This document shows positions 58,650-64,000 of a stretch of DNA of 64,000 bases, in pieces; within the stretch, counting starts at the first letter, position 1, and every line of letters begins with the position of its first letter. The DNA comes from Phlebopus portentosus. Its lineage: Eukaryota; Basidiomycota; Agaricomycetes; Boletales; Boletinellaceae. The notes below the pieces were generated by a model, which was not told where the DNA came from, did not search any database, and saw only the letters and a list, made by a program, of their open reading frames with translations. The position numbers were made by a program, and so were the translations under genes. The DNA lies in the NCBI GenBank assembly GCA_037892935.1, contig JAYXKI010000005.1, forward strand, positions 620,001-684,000, given 5' to 3'.

Positions 58650-59125
58650 AAAAGATTGAATGTTGCTTGCCTACGGACTGACAAGTAAGCAAGAAATGGC
58701 ACGCAAGTATCATCGTTACTGAAGGCATACTTTCTCTGATCGCGTTGGATTCAAATACGTATACGGATGGATGCATTGGATTAGGCGCATACTGTAAGCT
58801 TTCTGTCTGATTGTCGTCCAGACACGATTTATGCTTTTGTCATAGGTGGTGAGGTAGACCGCATTACAGCTTGTTATGCTAGCAGTAATGATTGCACCCT
58901 TGTAAACTGTCAAACCGATAATGTCGTAGTATCACAATATTCTTATTGTCAATAAATCACGACATTTTCCCGACAGAACGGAATCAACTCGGGTGTTGAA
59001 CCTCAACCGTGTCCGTTTTTTTTACAGGGGAAAGGTTTAACATCAAATGTTATTGTCCAAGCTTCTCATCCGTCTTCCGGCGCTAGCTCAGGACAGATTC
59101 AGATTCCGCCTGCTATTTACTAAAT
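58650..59125 (+). pseudogene. decayed tandem copy of the thaumatin-like gene
   Basis: Matches the 3' half of the 57.0-kb gene. A segment near 58722-58800 parallels its exon (HTFSDPIGFEYTDGCSGLGAY is represented by GGCATACTTTCTCTGATC...GGATGCATTGGATTAGGC). Then GEVDRITACYASSNDCTLVN parallels GESGCNTAYYVSNDDCVLVG. After a donor/acceptor gap, NGINSGVEPQPCP and SSGASSGQ parallel NAGINIIFCN and SSAGASSGTTSGQ, to TAA at 59121-59123. Cysteine and frame-keeping residues are lost and no 5' half is seen. It is a truncated duplicate. Confidence 0.7.
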
Positions 59126-59500
59126 AATTTTTGTAATATCTGTGATTTCTTAGTGAACCTTTTAATTAAGAAATTCACTTTTGATCTTTCACTGGTCAAT
59201 TGAATGCTAAAACCTGTAATTCTTGACCTCTTAACCCACAATAAAATATATACAGTGTGGCTTCTACTTTCTACTAGAATTCAGATGAGACGCCAAGCGT
59301 ATTTACTTCACACTGTTTTGGTACGGCTTATCGGGGACGAACTGTTTTCATGTCCAAGCAGAACGGTATATTTTTGGAGCGGAGTTTGAATTTATGCGAC
59401 GCGTCGAACCGAACGTGGACGCATCATAAGCGTGACGCGCGCTTTTCCTCCTTTCGATTCAACCTGGTTGCGAAATTCGATATTCTCGTTCTCGGCAGAG
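59126..59500. promoter_or_regulatory. upstream region of the Med27-like gene
   Basis: AT-rich part (59126-59280), then a more GC-rich leader with an open frame from 59432 that lacks an ATG until 59501. No specific element was recognised. Confidence 0.35.
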
Positions 59501-60917
59501 ATGGAGACGTCAACTGAAGCCGCAAGCAAGCCACCCACGAGCTCAGATGTAAAATCTGAGCTACCTCGTGCGATTTCAACGCCTTCCACGCCTTCCAAGG
59601 AGGCACCACAAAACGCAGCGACCGCAGGAGCACCGCAAGCCTCTTCTACGAGCGAACCAGCAAAGGAGTCCAAGAACGACTCAACTATTGAGCTCTCCAA
59701 AACGTCTTTGCTACGACAACAGATCCAGACTCTTGCATCATTGCAAACGAGGCTGGCTAGGATCCGGAGCTTGCCGGCACATCTACTCATTTTCCATGCA
59801 CAATCTCCGTTGATCTCACTTGGTGGATTGTCTGGTCTTGGACTAGGAGATGGAAATGGATCCTCTGAATCTGATACCATCAACTCAATATTAAACGCCG
59901 ATACCGGAACTGAGGTCTCCATGCAAGCGCGTGAAATGGGATTGCAAGCACGGGTCGCGTTTCGTATGATCAACGACGCGAAAGAGGAGTTGGCGCGAGA
60001 CAAGGCGCAGGGCGCACTGAAAGCATCGCATGAAAGCGAGGCGCAAGACAAGTCGGAAATAATACTACACGGCCGGAGATCACGGAAGAAGCGGTGAGGG
60101 TGTCTCAGCATCCACTATTATTTGAAACTAATTTTCTGATTCTGAAAACGTTGGCAGAAGGATAGTGACGGCGGATTCGCCCGCACCTTTTCCTTCGTTT
60201 CATGTTGAAACGATGCACGTTTTTCCACCGCCACGGTCGGAAGATAATAGGAAGGTAGAGAATCTGGAAGATCTCGTCTTGTTCATTCGGGAATTCAACA
60301 GGAGAAGAGCCACCGAGAGCGAGCAGAGATCTAGAACAATTATGGCGGTCTGGGCGCCTTCGCGCCCGAAATTAGCTGCCCGACGCAATGTCTCGGATCC
60401 ACTCACAGTGCGAGTGACCATTTGCGACGTGACCACCGTATTTGTGAAACTAAGACATGACAGAGGCTTTGGTCGGATTTACATAGAGAGTGTGGTCGCT
60501 CTTGGACCTCGAGAAAAGGCATGAAAAACGCTTACTGTTGTTTGGGCTCGAGCTCATGTCAATGCTTAATATGCTTAGAAGGGACCTCATTCCCATTCGG
60601 ATTTCACAGTTTTTCAGAAACTCACGCAGCATGTTGCGAGGATGATAGAGAAGGAGCCATGCGTGTCTTTCAGTCAGCTTGTTGTAAGCATTTTTGCACC
60701 AGGGTCGCGAGGCTGTGTTTTCTCATACTTCTGTTGCGGATAGGACCTGCTGACGTCGTATGAGGATCTCTTCATTACCCATTGCTCCGTCTGTCGACGC
60801 GTATTGCCATTAGAAGGTCATGTGCCTCCCGTTGCCCGAGTGTGGAAAGGGGGCTCGGCCGCGGAGGGGGACCGGGGCCGCTGGGAAGCCCGCCATATTT
60901 CGTGTCTTCATGCTTGA
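59501..60917 (+). CDS. MED27: probable Mediator complex subunit Med27
   Basis: Mediator tail subunit linking activators to RNA polymerase II. Exons are 59501-60093, 60158-60518, 60582-60683 and 60744-60917, in continuous frame (409 aa). ATG 59501 is the first in frame. Residues about 65-215 hold a helical bundle (IELSKTSLLRQQIQTLASLQ, VSMQAREMGLQARVAFRMIN), then a disordered linker and a basic patch (GRRSRKKRR). The middle domain includes VENLEDLVLFIREFNRRRAT and VRVTICDVTTVFVKLRHD. The C-terminal block CSVCRRVLPLEGHVPPVARVW with a later HISCLHA is the zinc-site pattern of fungal Med27 proteins. The intron after PREK (60519-60581) has a GC donor (AAG|GCATGA) and AG acceptor; no GT alternative keeps the frame. 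The assignment depends on the C-terminal motif and is moderately sure. Confidence 0.65.
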
Positions 60918-61916
60918 TAATCTGCTAAATTCTCAATCCAATTCGCCGTTGCGGAATACCGACACCCCGATTGCTGCAGAATTAAACCGTCGTTAAACGC
61001 CGGATTGCAAGGAGAGAATGCGATTTGCAAAATTGAATTGATCTAATACTCATCTATCGGGAATAGAGATTTTTGTACGGTGGTCAGGGCAATTAAGGGC
61101 TCCCTAGCATTTTCGGGCATCCGAGGAATGGAGAAATCGACATTCTTTTGTAAAATCGGGCGTCATATCTCATGCCGGACACGCGGCTTCTACGGATTTT
61201 GCTGGACTGACCCGCCCGGTTGAGACGTCTATTGGCCGCCCCTTTCTCTGCTTGGTCCTGATGCTCTCGCCCCCCGAATTTCTGACTTCGTTATGGATTG
61301 CCTTCTTTAACATTGATAACCTTTTTCTACCTCTTGGAGTGGTGATGTATTTTTATTGACGCCAAAGCGGATCTGTAATTGAAATTCAACTCCCATTGTT
61401 ACCCTCACTCACAGACCAGTGACTCTTTTTCCTTCCTCTGACAGACGCCCCGTTCGCAATCTTCGTCAGATCCCTGAGGTAGCGGGGAAGACTTTTCACA
61501 TGGTCAAGCGCTGATGACAGCCCAGTATTCCCAAGCTTGCCTATTTCTCTGTCTTGCTCCAAATCTTTGGTTTGCATCGTTATACTTATTTGATTCTTGT
61601 GATCCTTCTCCAAGCCACCACCTCTCCATTTTCCACTATACAGTATTTGGCAGCCACCGTCTAAGCTGTTTATAAGCTCTGACCTCGCCGTCAAAGGCGT
61701 AACAGCACGTCTTCACCGTACCATTATCATTTACTCGAACTTCTGCTATCCGCCCCCCTACATCCCCTTACCCGTTAACCATACAGATTTCCTGGCACCC
61801 TTTCAACGTTGGTATTCGACCGTTGTTTAACTTTCCTGCAACGCATGCTTACCTTTCCACCAGCAGGAATATATCAGCCATTTCTCTGTCAATCGGACAC
61901 CTAGTTCCCGCCTGTT
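60918..61916. promoter_or_regulatory. upstream region of the MedA-like gene
   Basis: About 1 kb without a gene. The last 200 bp are pyrimidine-rich (CCCCCCTACATCCCCTTACCCG near 61753) and form the likely long 5' leader. Long leaders are typical of fungal developmental regulators. Nothing else was recognised. Confidence 0.4.
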
Positions 61917-64000
61917 ATGGCCACTGTGCTTCCAAGACCCCCATCTGAATTTGGACTGTTTCGACCCGATTTTGGTGCACTGCCAGTCGTTGTAGAACCC
62001 GCGTACAACGTCAGCCTCTTTCCGCGATACTCACCAGCCTCGTTTGCAATGTACAACGCTCCATATCCCCCTAGCCCGGATCCGAACCAGACGCGTCAGC
62101 CATGCTCGCCACCTCACACCGAGTCGCACCGCTCCGTTGCGCCTGTCTATTCATCTTCCCCAACTTGCCTGGAATCAGCGACGAAAATTTGCCGTCCATC
62201 GTCACCACTGGTTTCGGCGCGCGGTATGATTGTTGTGCTTGACTTTACACCCTCCGAGGGTGAGGCGGATACTCCCGTCACGGTGAACCTTGAGCTACGC
62301 TCAAATGCAGCTGACGATAAGGACTTCGGTCAGGATATGTCTTTGACCAGCCTAAAGCTTCGCCTCGTGTTTGGGCGTACGGCAGTCAAGACAACAGTCA
62401 GACGCCTCCCACCGTTATTGCTCACTGACAGGAAGGACGGTCCCGAGCAAAAGCCCTCATTGCACCTTCAGCTTCGCGCAAGTGCACCGTTACACTCCGA
62501 CGTTCGCTTCCCCGAGCAATTCTGCGTCCCCCTGACCATACAAGCAATGGATGGATCGACGAAGGTCGTCGAATCCTTCACTTTTGGCTCGTTCACATAT
62601 TGGGCGCCTAGTAGGTCTTGAGTCCTCGTATCCAACCCTTGTTCTGACATTGTCAGCAGCAACGATCAGGCCCACGGCTATGGTTGATTTCCCCCAACTC
62701 CCGACGGTAGCATCTCCTGCGCGAAACAAGCGGAAGCGAGTGGACGACGACACTGAGCAACACTCGCTTACTCCTGGGCCCTCCCAGTCCCCACCAACTT
62801 TCGGCAGCCCCAGGAAAGCGCTTGCTTTACCTCCGCGTGCTGACAAGGGCTTCAAGTTAGCGCGGACGACGAACTTAACTACGGAAGAACTCAACGGCGC
62901 TGATGCGCAACCTGCTATACTGGAGTGGGTAGTCGACAACGGTATGCCGCACCCTAACATCCTCGATAAGAAATGGCAAGTAGACGTTATACCAGGCTTC
63001 CTTCTTTCCCATCTTCTAACGTCGTCATAGGTCCGCGCATGAGCTGGCTGTCGGTAGACGACTCATCAGGTTTGGCCGGGAGATGTCAGGCAACAAGCTT
63101 CGTATTTCATGTGAAGTCATTCCCCAAGAAACGTACGACGAGGAGCATATTGTCATCTCCTGCGTCTATCGTCAGGAAACGCGTAACTGCTGGTTCACCT
63201 CAGTGGACATCATTTACCTTCTGGAACGACTGGTCGGCGGTCCGTTTTCGGTGGAGGAGAAGAATCGAATACGTCGTAATTTGGAGGGCTTCAAGCCAAC
63301 TACTGTTTCGAAGACTAAAGGCGGCTTCGAGATGTTCTTCCAACGTATCATGGACTTCCCCCCTCCTAAACCTCGAAACATCGAGAAGGACGTGAAGGTG
63401 TTCCCTTGGCATTTGCTGGCTCCTGCAGTGGATAAGATCATATCAAAATACGTACGTCTCTTCCCTCTTGTTCTTCTTTCGCGAATTGATGATCATGTGC
63501 GCTAGTCTGTTATTCCTTCCAACGATACCGATTCACCACAACTATCCCAAGACTCATCGTCCACACCCTCGTCCAGCCAGGTCCATCGTACAACTAGATC
63601 TGGACGTAGTAGATCGATGTCATCAAATTCGCTTGTACTAACCCAGGGCGACGACGCAGGCCATGTAAAGTCCATCAAATCTGGCCCCTCTCAGCAACCA
63701 CTTCACATGGTCGTTGAGTCACCTCCGATGATTGATCCAGAGCTTACAGCTCATATGCCGGAACCCAACCCTGTACAGGGACCACTAGATCATTACTACT
63801 TTCCCGGCCTAACGTTCCCCGAAGAAGACCAATGGCGCCGGAGAGACTCGATTGTCTCACCTGATTCTCAGCCGCACGAGTTTTACCCTGGTCATGAGCC
63901 GCACGACCTTCATGCGACACCTGGACCGCTGGACCCTCAGGCATTCTCCAATCCATTCGCCTCTGATGTCAATTTTGGAACGATGACGTTTGGTGGTCAT
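61917..64000 (+). CDS. medA: MedA/medusa-type developmental transcription regulator (3' end beyond the window)
   Basis: Homologue of Aspergillus MedA and Ustilago Med1, regulators of conidiation, adhesion or mating. Exons are 61917-62610, 62656 (or 62659)-62975, 63031-63451 and 63506 to beyond 64000. The N-terminal half has a beta-rich domain (MIVVLDFTPSEGEADTPVTV, LKLRLVFGRTAVKT, EQFCVPLTIQAMDGSTKVV). The family domain follows: NKLRISCEVIPQETYDEEHI, VISCVYRQETRNCWFTSVDI, VEEKNRIRRNLEGFKPTTVS, and PPPKPRNIEKDVKVFPWHLL; this E-E-K-N-R-I-R-R-N-L-E-G block is diagnostic. A basic NLS-like ARNKRKRVDDD lies before it. The intron at 62976-63030 has a GC donor in its classic form (TG|GCAAGT), giving DKKWSAHELAVGRRLIRF. 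The C-terminus is a disordered Pro/Ser-rich tail, cut by the window. Confidence 0.88.

Noticed and set aside
59392..60111. 239-codon open frame on the minus strand
   Set aside because: It is antisense to exon 1 of the Med27-like gene, whose helices and splices are well supported; the minus frame has no family pattern.

Overview
The window is nuclear DNA of a filamentous basidiomycete, most likely an Agaricomycete. The evidence is dense short introns (about 36-120 nt) with GTNNGT donors, CT-rich leaders, and protein families typical of that group: a two-gene Tnp2/CACTA-type transposon, a thaumatin-like glycopeptide, F-box/LRR families, a DUF4045-gelsolin protein and a MedA-type regulator. I found no rRNA, tRNA or CRISPR. 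I assigned no species.

Layout. 0-2.4 kb: no clear gene, only two small proline-rich ORFs. 2.9-3.7 kb: a CHZ1-type H2A.Z chaperone. 4.4-5.6 kb (-): a HAC1/XBP1-type bZIP factor of the unfolded protein response whose two halves lie in different frames; a short Ire1-type intron, not a spliceosomal one, appears to join them. Its promoter, shared with a divergent PRMT1-type arginine methyltransferase (6.3-7.8 kb), carries four ACGTGG cores. 8.4-10.5 kb (-): a decayed 14-TM drug:H+ transporter interrupted by an AT-rich insertion. 11.1-13.1 kb: a large coiled-coil protein of unknown function. 13.6-16.5 kb (-): a NIMA/Nek2 mitotic kinase. 17-18.2 kb: a frameshifted F-box/LRR-like gene. 20.9-27.5 kb: the DNA transposon (transposase plus a convergent accessory gene). 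28-33.4 and 35.2-38.7 kb: long gene-poor stretches on either side of one unknown conserved gene (33.4-35.2 kb).

38.7-39.7 kb: ribosomal protein uS7 (RPS5). 40.3-41.8 kb (-): a mitochondrial-carrier-fold protein. 42.5-43.4 kb: a second F-box/LRR pseudogene. 44.8-45.8 kb: a GPI-anchored secreted protein with two compensating frameshifts. 46.1-51.0 kb: a DUF4045 + gelsolin-repeat actin-binding protein. 51.2-52.0 kb (-): a two-RRM protein. 52.2-54.7 kb (-): a flavin monooxygenase with an NTF2-like N-terminal extension. 57.0-59.1 kb: a thaumatin-like secreted protein and a decayed tandem copy. 59.5-60.9 kb: a probable Mediator subunit Med27. 61.9 kb to the end: a MedA/medusa-type developmental regulator, cut by the window edge.

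The genes are mostly unlinked housekeeping and regulatory loci. The best-supported regulatory logic is at 4.4-6.3 kb: an ER-stress factor apparently controlled by cytoplasmic splicing and possibly autoregulated. Three introns appear to use GC-AG ends, and several genes carry single-base frameshifts, some at homopolymers, which raises the question of assembly errors against real decay. All splice models were made by hand from sequence.
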